Source of the DNA: Fluviicola sp.
GTDB lineage: Bacteria; Bacteroidota; Bacteroidia; Flavobacteriales_D; Crocinitomicaceae
Assembly (NCBI GenBank): GCA_002734085.1
Contig: NVXV01000001.1
Coordinates: 485,000-548,999, forward strand
Direction: 5' to 3'
DNA length: 64,000 nt
Positions 9,308-18,277 of this stretch are shown one piece after another. The position numbers and the translations under genes are program-made. Numbering within the stretch: position 1 is the stretch's first letter; the number at the start of each line of letters is the position of its first letter. The notes under the pieces were generated by a model that was given only the letters and a program-made list of their open reading frames with translations, ran no database searches and was not told the origin of the DNA.

Positions 9308-10415
9308 AAAGTTTACTTAAAGTATAACTCTTACCAGGCAAAGGAATAACCGCCCCTTTAATCTCCAAACCTAAAAGCAACCCACTGAGTCTTGAAACGG
9401 GTGTTTTTAACTTCACTGAAAGCACATCCAAAGATATTTTTTCAAACTCTTTTAAGAGCTTTACAATTTTCTTTTCATCCCCATTCAGTTGATGAAAAAG
9501 GTTCGTTTGTACGGGATTTTCTTTAATCTTTAATTCCCAATCAAGCAACTTTGTGATGTCTTTTGAAGAAGTAACCAGATGTGCTTTGTCATTAGCTATA
9601 AGTGAATTACAACCTTTGGAATAAGGGCTATCTACATTTCCTGGATAAGCAAAAACGTCTCTACTGTAATCATTTGCCAAATGAGCGGTTATTAGAGAGC
9701 CTCCTTTTTCACCGCTTTCAATGATTATTGTGGCGTCAGTTATTCCAGCTACTACACGGTTTCTTTTCGGAAAATTTTCACGATCTGGGTTTGTACCATT
9801 GGGAAACTCAGTTAAAAGCCCCCCTTCATTTTCTACCATTTTTTGAGCAGTAGATTTATGTTGATAGGGATAAACACGATCCAATCCATGACCTAAAACC
9901 CCGACCGTTGGAACCCCAAATTCTAAGCAACATCGATGTGTGTATACATCAACCCCATAGGCTAAGCCTGACACAACCTGAACATTATAAGGTTGCAAAG
10001 AAGAAATTAATTCTCGAATTAGCTTCTTCCCATAAGAAGTCATATTACGAGTGCCAACAACAGCAACTGTGCGTTTGGGATTAAATTCAAATTCTCCTTT
10101 GGAATAGAGCAATACTGGTGAGTCTGCGCATTCTTTAAGGCGGTATGGAAAATCCTTTTCTAAAAAAAAGGTGGTTTGAATGTTGTTTTTATCAATAAAA
10201 TCAAGCACTTTTTCCGCTTCCAGTAGAGCTTTTGTGGTGTTTAGTTTTCTAAAACGCTCTTTTGAAAATCCGGGAATGATTGTTCTCAAATTCTTTTTTT
10301 CTTTAAAAATAGCGTCTACATGACCCAAATAAGCTATCAATGATTTCGCCGATTTAGGACCAATACCTTCTAATAAAGTTAACGCTACTTGGTAGTGTAG
10401 TTCAGTTGTGTTCAA
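9306..10415 (-). CDS. dprA: DNA-processing protein DprA (Smf)
   Basis: Cytoplasmic protein that binds incoming single-stranded DNA during natural transformation and loads RecA. The 369 residues show an N-terminal helix-hairpin-helix region (LLEGIGPKSAKSLIAYLG), the Rossmann-like DprA core (VAVVGTRNMTSYGKKL, VVSGLAYGVDVYTH, GHGLDRVYPYQH, FPKRNRVVAGI, GGSLITAHLA) and a C-terminal winged-helix domain (DVLSVKLKTPVSRLSGLLLGLE). The start is a TTG at 10415: no ATG lies between it and the upstream in-frame stop, and the conserved HYQVALTLLEGIG begins a few residues later. The gene is divergent from the TonB receptor gene. Confidence 0.95.
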   Translation of the reverse strand: MNTTELHYQVALTLLEGIGPKSAKSLIAYLGHVDAIFKEKKNLRTIIPGFSKERFRKLNTTKALLEAEKVLDFIDKNNIQTTFFLEKDFPYRLKECADSPVLLYSKGEFEFNPKRTVAVVGTRNMTSYGKKLIRELISSLQPYNVQVVSGLAYGVDVYTHRCCLEFGVPTVGVLGHGLDRVYPYQHKSTAQKMVENEGGLLTEFPNGTNPDRENFPKRNRVVAGITDATIIIESGEKGGSLITAHLANDYSRDVFAYPGNVDSPYSKGCNSLIANDKAHLVTSSKDITKLLDWELKIKENPVQTNLFHQLNGDEKKIVKLLKEFEKISLDVLSVKLKTPVSRLSGLLLGLEIKGAVIPLPGKSYTLSKL

Positions 10416-10468
10416 AATATTTAGGTTATATTAGGACCATCTAAAATAACATTTATTTTTCGAATAAC

Positions 10469-12844
10469 ATGAAAAAGTTGCTACTTATTTTTGTTTTGTT
10501 TTCGTCCTTTATTTATGGCCAAGAAATCCAAGGCTCAGTATATGAGGAAGGTGGAGAATCGCTGATCGGAGTTTTAATAGAGTCTAGTGAAGGACAAAAG
10601 ACAAGAACTGATATAGAGGGTGGTTTTGCGATTGTAGTGAAAAATTTTCCAGTAACTCTAGAGTTTACTTATGTGGATTACGAAACTAAGAAGTTAACGG
10701 TAGAGGAAGAGAGCTCTGAACCTTTAACAGTTAGAATGAAACCTTTAACCCAAAGCATTGAGGGAGTAGTTGTTTCGGCTTCTAGAAGAGAGCAGAAAAT
10801 TGAAAACATACCTGTTTCGTTGGAAATAATAAAGCCTGAACTCATAGAAAACAAGGGGCTTTTGAATGTGGAGGAGGCCGTTAATCAAGCTCCTGGGGCG
10901 TATGCTATGGATGGACAAATTAGTATTCGTGGTGGAAGTGGTTTTTCTTATGGAGCTGGAAGTAGAGTAATGGTTGTATGGAATGACGCACCTTTGCTTT
11001 CTGCTGATGCCGCCGATGCAAAATGGCAGTCCATTCCACTGGAAAACATCTCTCAAATTGAAGTGCTAAAAGGAGCCTCTTCTGTTTTATATGGAAGTGG
11101 AGCTTTAAATGGAATCATTTCTCTTAGGGATAAGGAGCCTACAACTAAGGGTGAGACAAAAATCAACTATCAAGTTGGTGTATATGACCAGCCTGAACGC
11201 AAAAGTTTGAGATGGTCAAGTCAATCACTTTTCACAAGACAATTCAGTGCGTATCACGGTAAAATGTATGAAAATTTCGGGTTTACAGTTTCTGCGTATG
11301 ATTTAAGAAATGATGGTTATAGATCTGGAGAGGAACAAGAAAGATTTAGATTTAACGGCAGCTTTATTTTTAAGCCAAAACGGTTTGATAGATTAAAAGC
11401 AGGTATCAACTATTCTGTCAATATGGAAAGAAAGGGGCTTTTTATTGTTTGGGAAAGCGATAGTTTGGCTTACCAACCTCAAGGCGGAACGGCTGATCCT
11501 TATAGTGATTCCTCTTCACTTTCTCGAACTAACGGTTTACGCGCTATGGTGGATCCGTATGTTAAGTGGTACGATAAATTTGGCAATAAGCATAATGTTC
11601 AAACAAGATTATATTATACACTTAATAAATCAGTTCAAGGTGAAGGACAAGGCGCTGCAGCATCGATGTATTATGCAGATTATAAATTTGAAAGAAAATT
11701 TAAACGCGACTACCTTTTGACTGCTGGATTAACGGGAGTGTCAAATGTTGTTCGTTCAGATTTATATGGAGATCATGACGCTAAAAACTATTCAATTTAT
11801 GCGCAGTTAGAAAAAAAGTTCGGAAAACTTAACTTAACTGGAGGAGTTAGGGGAGAATATTTCCAACAGAATGATTTAGAGCCTGACTCCTACACATATT
11901 TACGGGAAGATTCATCAGCGAGAATCCCCATTCGCCCGATTTTTCGTATTGGAGCGAACTACGAGTTGTTTGAGTACACTCATTTAAGAGGTTCTTTTGG
12001 ACAAGCGTTTAGGTATCCATCCGTTGCCGAAAGATTTGCTTCAACATCAATAGGCGCATTAAATATTTTCCCAAATAATGATCTACAACCCGAAAAAGGC
12101 TGGTCAGCAGAGCTAGGTGTAAAACAAGGGTTTAAAATTAAAAACTTCAAAGGGTTTATTGATGTATCTGGTTTCATTAATGAATATGAAAACATGATGG
12201 AGTTTACGTTTGGTTATTTTAAACCAGACTCTATCCCTGTTAATATTTTTGACCCTAACGATCCAGGTTATCCAGCAAAATGGTTTGGTTTTAGAGCTGA
12301 AAATGCAGAAAAAGCTAGAATTGCTGGGGTTGAACTATCTATTAATGGAACTGGAAATATTGGTCCTGTTGAGATTACGACGATCATGGGGTATACATAT
12401 ATGAATCCAATATCACTAAATACAGACTCTACTTATATTTATGGTGAAGATGGGAATGGTGGCTTTTCTGATACTTCTTCCAATATGTTAAAATATAGGT
12501 TTAGGCATTTAGCAAAAGGGGATATTCAGTTTAAATATAAAAGAGTAATGCTAGGTTTCAGTGGAAGGTATAATAGCTTTATGGAAAACATAGATGGTAC
12601 TTTTGAAAACGGGATTAATATTCCTTTCGCAGGGAACACGCCGGTTCTGCCAGGTATAAAAGAATATCGGGAAGAACATGACGATGGTGATATTGTGTTT
12701 GATGCAAGAGTTGGATATCAAATAAACAACATATTTATGATTAACTTTATCGTCAATAATGTCTTTAATCGCGAGTATATGACAAGGCCAGGCGACATTC
12801 AAGCGCCACGACAATTTATATTGCGAATTCAAGCAAAATTTTAA
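10469..12844 (+). CDS. TonB-dependent outer-membrane receptor
   Basis: A 791-residue outer-membrane active transporter. It has a signal peptide (MKKLLLIFVLFSSFIYGQ), a CarboxypepD_reg-like domain (about 19-95, SVYEEGGESLIGVLIESSEG), a plug domain (about 105-225; IRGGSGFSYGAGSRV, IEVLKGASSVLYGSGALNGII) and a 22-strand-type barrel ending in an aromatic residue (RIQAKF). There is no T9SS tail and no SusD partner next to it, so it is more like a siderophore, metal or cofactor receptor than a glycan SusC. kdsB follows two bases after the stop, so the two are likely co-transcribed. The ligand is unknown. Confidence 0.93.
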   Translation: MKKLLLIFVLFSSFIYGQEIQGSVYEEGGESLIGVLIESSEGQKTRTDIEGGFAIVVKNFPVTLEFTYVDYETKKLTVEEESSEPLTVRMKPLTQSIEGVVVSASRREQKIENIPVSLEIIKPELIENKGLLNVEEAVNQAPGAYAMDGQISIRGGSGFSYGAGSRVMVVWNDAPLLSADAADAKWQSIPLENISQIEVLKGASSVLYGSGALNGIISLRDKEPTTKGETKINYQVGVYDQPERKSLRWSSQSLFTRQFSAYHGKMYENFGFTVSAYDLRNDGYRSGEEQERFRFNGSFIFKPKRFDRLKAGINYSVNMERKGLFIVWESDSLAYQPQGGTADPYSDSSSLSRTNGLRAMVDPYVKWYDKFGNKHNVQTRLYYTLNKSVQGEGQGAAASMYYADYKFERKFKRDYLLTAGLTGVSNVVRSDLYGDHDAKNYSIYAQLEKKFGKLNLTGGVRGEYFQQNDLEPDSYTYLREDSSARIPIRPIFRIGANYELFEYTHLRGSFGQAFRYPSVAERFASTSIGALNIFPNNDLQPEKGWSAELGVKQGFKIKNFKGFIDVSGFINEYENMMEFTFGYFKPDSIPVNIFDPNDPGYPAKWFGFRAENAEKARIAGVELSINGTGNIGPVEITTIMGYTYMNPISLNTDSTYIYGEDGNGGFSDTSSNMLKYRFRHLAKGDIQFKYKRVMLGFSGRYNSFMENIDGTFENGINIPFAGNTPVLPGIKEYREEHDDGDIVFDARVGYQINNIFMINFIVNNVFNREYMTRPGDIQAPRQFILRIQAKF

Positions 12845-12846
12845 AC

Positions 12847-13569
12847 ATGAAGAAATTAGCAATCATTCCATCGCGCTATGAATCCTCTAGATTTCCTGGA
12901 AAACCACTTATTGACTTAAATGGTAAGTCAATGATAAAAAGAGTTTACGATGGCGTTGAAGGTGCAGCCTTATTTGATAAAACAGTTGTAGCAACGGATG
13001 ATCAAAGGATTTTTGATCACGTTGAATCATTTGGTGGAGAAGCGATAATGACTTCTAAAAATCATGAAAGCGGTACAGATAGGTGTGGAGAAGTAATTAA
13101 TGTGTTTTCTGATTATGATGTTGTTGTGAACATTCAAGGAGACGAACCTCTAGTAGACAAAAAACAACTGGATCAGTTAATCAGTGCTTTTGATGATGAA
13201 AGTGTAGAAATTGCTACACTCGGAACACCTAAAATTACTGAAGCTGAATATAAAGATAACAACCGAATTAAAATTGTTGTAAATCATAAAAAAAATGCGC
13301 TTTATTTTTCGAGAAGTGCTATTCCTTTTGAAAGAAACGAAAATGAATATCCTTTTTTGAGACATATTGGTTTATATGGCTTTAAAACTTCGACATTATC
13401 AAAACTAGTTGACCTTCGACCGACAAAACTTGAAAAAACAGAGTCCCTAGAACAGTTACGGTGGTTATATTATGGTTTTAATATTCGAGTTATAGAAACA
13501 TTAATCGAAACGCCAAACATTGATGTACCAGAAGATGTTGAGGCAGTAGTACGCATGTTAAAAGATTAA
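12847..13569 (+). CDS. kdsB: 3-deoxy-manno-octulosonate cytidylyltransferase (CMP-Kdo synthetase)
   Basis: Transfers CMP from CTP to Kdo, activating it for lipid A core synthesis. The 240-residue protein has the nucleotidyltransferase N terminus IIPSRYESSRFPGKPL, then GGEAIMTSKNHESGTDR, VVNIQGDEPLVD and the late motif HIGLYGFKTSTL, with PTKLEKTESLEQLRWLYYG near the C terminus. These cover the family's usual length. The start ATG is two bases after the TonB receptor stop. Its presence shows a Kdo-containing lipopolysaccharide. Confidence 0.96.
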   Translation: MKKLAIIPSRYESSRFPGKPLIDLNGKSMIKRVYDGVEGAALFDKTVVATDDQRIFDHVESFGGEAIMTSKNHESGTDRCGEVINVFSDYDVVVNIQGDEPLVDKKQLDQLISAFDDESVEIATLGTPKITEAEYKDNNRIKIVVNHKKNALYFSRSAIPFERNENEYPFLRHIGLYGFKTSTLSKLVDLRPTKLEKTESLEQLRWLYYGFNIRVIETLIETPNIDVPEDVEAVVRMLKD

Positions 13570-13592
13570 AAGTATGAACCATCATCGATAGA

Positions 13593-13624
13593 TTGAATAT
13601 TAAACGGATTATTTTATATCTTTG
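13593..13624 (+). promoter_or_regulatory. Sigma-A promoter, leaderless arrangement (TTG-N21-TATCTTTG)
   Basis: TTG at 13593-13595 and TATCTTTG at 13617-13624 are 21 bases apart. The ATG at 13630 is only five bases after the -7 box, so the transcript would start at or next to the initiation codon. Confidence 0.6.
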
Positions 13625-13629
13625 TTTTC

Positions 13630-14745
13630 ATGAGTGAGTTGAGCGATATTATTGGAATTTTATTATTGAGAAACAATTGTGTTGTAATTCCCGAATTTGG
13701 TGGGTTTGTCGCAAAGGTTGTTTCGGCTCAAATAGATGTTGCAAAAGGAGTAATTACTCCGCCAAAAAAAGCGCTGAGTTTTAATAAAAACTTGAATAAT
13801 AATGACGGCCTACTCATTTCAACCTTAGCTCAAGAAAGAAATATTTCTTTCGATGAGGCCTCTTTAGTGGTTTCAGATAAAGTTCGAGAAATTAAATCAA
13901 CGCTTAATAAAGGAGAACGCGTACATTTTCAGAATGTTGGGTTCTTGTTTACAAATAAAGCGGGAGCTATTTCCTTTGAACAAGATCGTTTTTTCAACTT
14001 ATTACTTTCATCGTATGGACTTTCGAGTGTTCATTTTGTAGCCGAGGAGAAAGAAAAAGAGGTCTCTAAAACTGAAGATAAAAAAACTAAAGTAATATCG
14101 CTTGATCCAGTTCAAAAGTCAGACCCAGCTTTAGAAAGTGTAACTGAAGTTTCTGAGCCAGTAAAACCTAAAAACAAGGTTTTAAAAACCGTTATTAAGT
14201 ATGCGGCTGCGGCTGTACTTCTTCCAATCGGTTTTTACAGTTTCTGGATTCCATTGAAAACAGATGTTTTGCAATCGGGTGTTGTTTATTCACAAGATTT
14301 TAATCCTTTTAATAAGAACATTAAACCGCTTTACAATTCAAATGAAAAGCGAGAATCTTTAGAGATAGATACAGTTAGAAATGGCGAGTCAATGAAAGAA
14401 ATCACTAGCCAACTTTCTGAGAGTACAACGATATTTTCGTACCCAATTGATGATGACTTATTTGTTCCAGTGCGTTTAAAACAGGAATCAAATGAAGTTG
14501 CGACTTCCAATACAAAAGAACTTGAAAATGCATATCATTTAATTGTAGGGTGTTTTGAAAACAAAGAGAATGCCTCGTCATTAGTTAAGGAATTAAACAA
14601 CCAAGGCTTTAATTCATTGATCGTTGACTTTCATAGAGGTCTTCACAGGGTGTCTGCGGGTCATTCTCTATCAAAGGAGAGGGTTCTAAAGATTAAAGAT
14701 AAAGCAAACTCAAGTGGTCTCTCGTCTTGGGTATTGAAAAAATAA
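13630..14745 (+). CDS. HU-like domain, transmembrane, SPOR-domain protein
   Basis: A 371-residue protein with no signal peptide. Residues about 1-125 match the prokaryotic CCDC81/HU-like pair found in Bacteroidota (LSDIIGILLLRNNCVVIPEFGGFVAK, KGERVHFQNVGFLFTNKAG). A charged linker follows, then one membrane segment at about 190-208 (YAAAAVLLPIGFYSFWIP), a periplasmic linker, and a C-terminal SPOR domain from about 301 (YHLIVGCFENKENASSLVKE, GFNSLIVDF, HRVSAG). SPOR domains bind denuded peptidoglycan at division sites. The predicted topology puts the HU-like part in the cytoplasm and SPOR in the periplasm. DNA binding by the HU-like part is inference from fold similarity. Confidence 0.85.
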   Translation: MSELSDIIGILLLRNNCVVIPEFGGFVAKVVSAQIDVAKGVITPPKKALSFNKNLNNNDGLLISTLAQERNISFDEASLVVSDKVREIKSTLNKGERVHFQNVGFLFTNKAGAISFEQDRFFNLLLSSYGLSSVHFVAEEKEKEVSKTEDKKTKVISLDPVQKSDPALESVTEVSEPVKPKNKVLKTVIKYAAAAVLLPIGFYSFWIPLKTDVLQSGVVYSQDFNPFNKNIKPLYNSNEKRESLEIDTVRNGESMKEITSQLSESTTIFSYPIDDDLFVPVRLKQESNEVATSNTKELENAYHLIVGCFENKENASSLVKELNNQGFNSLIVDFHRGLHRVSAGHSLSKERVLKIKDKANSSGLSSWVLKK

Positions 14746-14776
14746 TATAATCTAGACTTTTAATAAATTATAAACT

Positions 14777-15979
14777 ATGAAAAAATTATTCATTCTTACT
14801 TTTATTGGTATTACTCTAGTGACCTCTAGCTACGCTCAAACAACAAATGCAGAAGATTCAAAGTATCAATTTAAGAAGGTTGCCCATTTAGATGCAACAC
14901 CAGTTCTTTCTCAAGGAATAACAGGTACCTGCTGGAGTTTTTCAGCACTTTCATTTTTCGAGTCTGAAATGATTAGAATGGGGAATGAAAATCCGCCTGT
15001 TCTTTCCCAAATGTACGTTGTTCGTAAATCGTATGAAGGAAAAGCTGAAAAGTACATCAGAATGGATGGAAAAATAAACTTTGCTCAAGGGGGAGCTTTT
15101 CACGATATTCCCTGGGTGTTTAGAAATTATGGAATCGTTCCAAATGAAGTTTACGATGGATTGGGTTACGGTCTAGAAAAGCACAACCATCAAGAATTGT
15201 ATAAAGGACTTTCCGGATATATGAAGGGAATACTTAAATATGTGGACAATAAAGGAAATCGACCATTATCATCCTCTTGGAAAGCTGGGTTTGATGGAAT
15301 ATTAGATGCTTATTTAGGAGAGGACCCAACGACCTTTACTTTTAACGGAAAAGAATATACACCAAAAAGTTATGCAAAAGAAACGGGTCTTAACATGGAT
15401 GATTACGTTTCATTGACGTCATTTAATCATTTTAATGAATATGACGAATGCATGCTTGCGATTCAGGATAACTGGGCATGGGGAACCAGTTATAATGTGT
15501 CGCTTGAAGACCTACAAAAAGCCGCAGAATATGCTTTGGAAAATGGATATACTGTGGCGTGGGGAGCAGATGTTTCTGAAAAAGGATTTAACTTTAGAAA
15601 AAGCTTAGCGATTGTTCCAGAGGACGAGTCAACAATTGACGTTAGAGGTGAGGATAATGAAAACTATTCTGATGCTGGAGCTGATAAAAAATCAAATGCC
15701 TTTTTGAATCCGGTAAAAGAAAAAAAGATTACCTCTGAAATGCGCCAGGAACAATATGACAATAAAACAACTACTGATGACCATGGAATGCATATCACTG
15801 GTTTATACAAAGAAAAGAACGGAACAAAGTTTTTCCTCGTGAAGAATTCTTGGGGGACTGGAAATATGTGTGAAGGATATTTATATGTTTCAGAAAACTA
15901 TTTTAAGCTAAAGACAATTAATATCTATTTACACAAAGATGCACTTCCAAAAGAGCTGAAGGAGAAACTTAATTTGTAG
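14777..15979 (+). CDS. Secreted papain-like cysteine peptidase (C1, bleomycin-hydrolase-like)
   Basis: A 400-residue exported peptidase. It has a signal peptide (MKKLFILTFIGITLVTSSYAQ), then QGITGTCWSFSALSF with the catalytic Cys52, and the C-terminal DDHGMHITG (catalytic His at 336 or 339) and VKNSWG (Asn357). The long insertion between Cys and His and the YLYVSENYF tail resemble the C1B bleomycin hydrolase/PepC group rather than classical papain, and there is no large propeptide. PepC relatives are usually cytoplasmic, so the signal peptide is notable. The EEP-family gene starts one base after the stop. Confidence 0.88.
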   Translation: MKKLFILTFIGITLVTSSYAQTTNAEDSKYQFKKVAHLDATPVLSQGITGTCWSFSALSFFESEMIRMGNENPPVLSQMYVVRKSYEGKAEKYIRMDGKINFAQGGAFHDIPWVFRNYGIVPNEVYDGLGYGLEKHNHQELYKGLSGYMKGILKYVDNKGNRPLSSSWKAGFDGILDAYLGEDPTTFTFNGKEYTPKSYAKETGLNMDDYVSLTSFNHFNEYDECMLAIQDNWAWGTSYNVSLEDLQKAAEYALENGYTVAWGADVSEKGFNFRKSLAIVPEDESTIDVRGEDNENYSDAGADKKSNAFLNPVKEKKITSEMRQEQYDNKTTTDDHGMHITGLYKEKNGTKFFLVKNSWGTGNMCEGYLYVSENYFKLKTINIYLHKDALPKELKEKLNL

Positions 15980-15980
15980 T

Positions 15981-17255
15981 ATGACATTTATTTATTTGGT
16001 TCTTTCTTTTTTGGTTGTCTTTTCCAACCAAGCCATTTCTGCTGCATTATTAAACTGGGGATTCGATAGAACTATTTCTTTACTTACACCATGGATATTG
16101 GTGTTTGTTCTCTCTTTTACGATTATGTATGTTTTGCTTAAAAAACTTAGACTGCAAAAAGGAAAGTGGTTTTTGACTCTGATTCCAATTTTGTTTTTAG
16201 GCTTTAACTATCTAATTAATCCTTCCTTTGAGCTTGTCAGCGCTGATAAGTCTGAGAAAACATTAACCGAAGAAAGACTTAAAAAGACACCCCTCAAAAA
16301 CTTTGGAGGCCATCCTGTCCTTTTCTATAACGTAGAAAACCTATTCGACACCATTAATGACCCAAGAACGAATGATGATGAGTTTACTCCAGATGGTTCA
16401 AAAAAATGGAATAGTAAGCGGTATTCTGATAAACTTACAAAGCTTTCAGAAGTAATTACAACACCAGGTAATCATAACCCATTATTAATTGGTTTAGCAG
16501 AAATTGAAAATAGATTTGTTATACTTGATTTAATTCAAACAGGAAAATTATCAAATACTAAGTATAGAATTGCTCATTTTGACTCCCCAGATATGAGGGG
16601 CATTGATGTCGCTTTGGCTTTTGATTTAGAAAGATTCTTTTTGTTGCACAGTGAAGCTGTTCCAGTTAGAATAAAAGGAAACGAGAAGTTTAAAACACGT
16701 GATATTTTATATGTGAAAGGGTTTCTCAAAGACAGCGTTGAACTCCATGTTTTTGTGAATCACTGGTCTTCACGAAGAGGAGGACAAAGTGAAAGCGAAC
16801 ACAAACGAATTTTGGCAGCGAGCACATTAAAAAACAAATCGGATAGTATTTTATCTATTAGTCCAAATGCCAATATTATTTTTATGGGAGACTTTAATGA
16901 TTATCCCACAAACAAATCTATAGTTGATATACTTGACGCAAAATCATTTGAAACATCAAAAAATGACGAATTTGTTAATCTACTTGCTCCGTATCACTCG
17001 CAAGGAAAGGGAACACATAATTATAGAGGAGAATGGGGAGCACTAGATCAAATTATTATTTCACCTGCCTTAGTGCGAGGAAAAACTTTAGGTGTTAAAG
17101 ATAAGAAGGCACACGTTTTATATGAAGACTTCTTACTTTATGAGCACCCAAGTGGAGACAAAACTCCGAGTAAAACCTATGGTGGGCCTAATTATTATGG
17201 TGGCTATTCTGATCATTTAGCGGTATATACCTTTTTAGAGGCCGTTAGTGAATAA
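15981..17255 (+). CDS. Membrane-anchored endonuclease/exonuclease/phosphatase (EEP) family protein
   Basis: A 424-residue protein with two or three N-terminal membrane helices (about 3-25, 34-54, 62-80), followed by an EEP domain of the DNase I/sphingomyelinase superfamily starting at about residue 108. Motifs: LFYNVENLFDTINDP (metal-binding Asn/Glu), IGLAEIEN, FVNHWSSRRGGQ (catalytic His region), IFMGDFNDYPTN, and GGYSDHLAVYTFLE with the last catalytic His. The domain would face outward. Similar proteins in this phylum are annotated as endonucleases, but the substrate cannot be decided here. The gene overlaps the convergent UbiA-like gene by 21 bases. Confidence 0.87.
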   Translation: MTFIYLVLSFLVVFSNQAISAALLNWGFDRTISLLTPWILVFVLSFTIMYVLLKKLRLQKGKWFLTLIPILFLGFNYLINPSFELVSADKSEKTLTEERLKKTPLKNFGGHPVLFYNVENLFDTINDPRTNDDEFTPDGSKKWNSKRYSDKLTKLSEVITTPGNHNPLLIGLAEIENRFVILDLIQTGKLSNTKYRIAHFDSPDMRGIDVALAFDLERFFLLHSEAVPVRIKGNEKFKTRDILYVKGFLKDSVELHVFVNHWSSRRGGQSESEHKRILAASTLKNKSDSILSISPNANIIFMGDFNDYPTNKSIVDILDAKSFETSKNDEFVNLLAPYHSQGKGTHNYRGEWGALDQIIISPALVRGKTLGVKDKKAHVLYEDFLLYEHPSGDKTPSKTYGGPNYYGGYSDHLAVYTFLEAVSE

Positions 17256-18059
17256 GAACATTATTCCTAAAAAGAGAACCCACCCATCAATTAAACCAGA
17301 GAAATACATTTCCTTTCGTTTTGTGTTTGAGTTTATTATCAAAATGAAAAACCCTATAAAAGAAATATAGAAAAAGGGGTTTTTGAGAAGCGAGAAAGCG
17401 TGAATAACGAATAGAGCGTAGCCAGTCGACAATAGTACAACCGCAACAATTTTACTCCATTTAATACCAATTACTTGAGGCATAGTTTTTTTCTTCAAAT
17501 CATCATAGCTCAAGTCTCTAACATCAAAAGGAATCGTAATAGCAACCATTATTAAATATAGTCCAACAATTAAAGCTAGTTGATTGAGAATTATTATTTC
17601 CTCCCTAATTAGTGGCCAAACGATAACTACTAGTATCCAGGTCAAGGCAATTAAATGTATTTTAAGATAAGGAAAATCTCTCAGAGCCTTACCCTTTATG
17701 GTTTTTATTGCATACAATATGCCAACGACACCAATTAAAACTAAAAACAATAAGTCGTTTTGAACAGTTAAAAACTGAAAGTAGGTAATAACAGACCCAA
17801 CAAGTCCAACGATTATGAGTAAGTATAAAATGGTTTTGTTTTTCTTTAACCAAATATGTCTGTCTGAAAATTCATCATTGACTTCATCAAGTCTGGGAAT
17901 TCTTTGAAAATTATAAATAAATAATGTAGCAAAAAACACACTAAAAAAATAGAGTGTTGCCTTATTAAGACCAAGAAAAGAAACTAAACCTAAAGAGAGC
18001 ATACCAGCTGATAAACTGATTAATACGTTGCCATAAATTATAAATCGAATTAGTCCCAT
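17235..18059 (-). CDS. UbiA-like integral membrane protein
   Basis: A 274-residue protein made almost entirely of membrane helices (eight or nine). The second UbiA motif is recognisable (IPFDVRDLSYDDLKKKTMPQVIG, about 178-200), like the D-x-x-D helix of prenyltransferases that helps bind the diphosphate through Mg. The first motif, normally NDxxDxxxD, reads FQRIPRLDEVND after FIYN, so the canonical Asp pattern is lost. It may be a divergent prenyltransferase or a family member with a changed role. It is monocistronic, with its tail overlapping the convergent EEP-family gene. Confidence 0.7.
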   Translation of the reverse strand: MGLIRFIIYGNVLISLSAGMLSLGLVSFLGLNKATLYFFSVFFATLFIYNFQRIPRLDEVNDEFSDRHIWLKKNKTILYLLIIVGLVGSVITYFQFLTVQNDLLFLVLIGVVGILYAIKTIKGKALRDFPYLKIHLIALTWILVVIVWPLIREEIIILNQLALIVGLYLIMVAITIPFDVRDLSYDDLKKKTMPQVIGIKWSKIVAVVLLSTGYALFVIHAFSLLKNPFFYISFIGFFILIINSNTKRKEMYFSGLIDGWVLFLGIMFLFTNGL

Positions 18060-18247
18060 TTGAATAGAACAAAGCTAACTGAAAATATCGATGAAGCCTA
18101 TAGCTATGAAATGTAAATATTTAGACAAATCATTCTTTTAACTACGTTATGAATAACTAAAGCATATAGTCATTTGTTGAGGGATTAATAATTTTCAGTA
18201 AGCTTGTTTATATTTATTAAAAAGTTTTACAGGCATATCAGAAAACG

Positions 18248-18255
18248 TATATTTG
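18248..18255 (+). promoter_or_regulatory. Putative -7 box (TATATTTG) for gcvP
   Basis: TATATTTG matches TAnnTTTG and ends 22 bases before the ATG at 18278. The expected leader of about 15 bases is too short for a glycine riboswitch. Confidence 0.55.
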
Positions 18256-18277
18256 TAGTCTCTAAAAATTAATACGA

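Noticed and set aside
10745..11056. A 103-codon minus-strand frame inside the TonB receptor gene (and a similar one at 12551-12862)
   Set aside because: Both are antisense to clearly coding sequence, low-complexity, and without a start signal.
18060..18277. Possible glycine riboswitch ahead of gcvP
   Set aside because: The -7 box lies so close to the ATG that the leader would be about 15 bases, and no aptamer-like pairing was seen.
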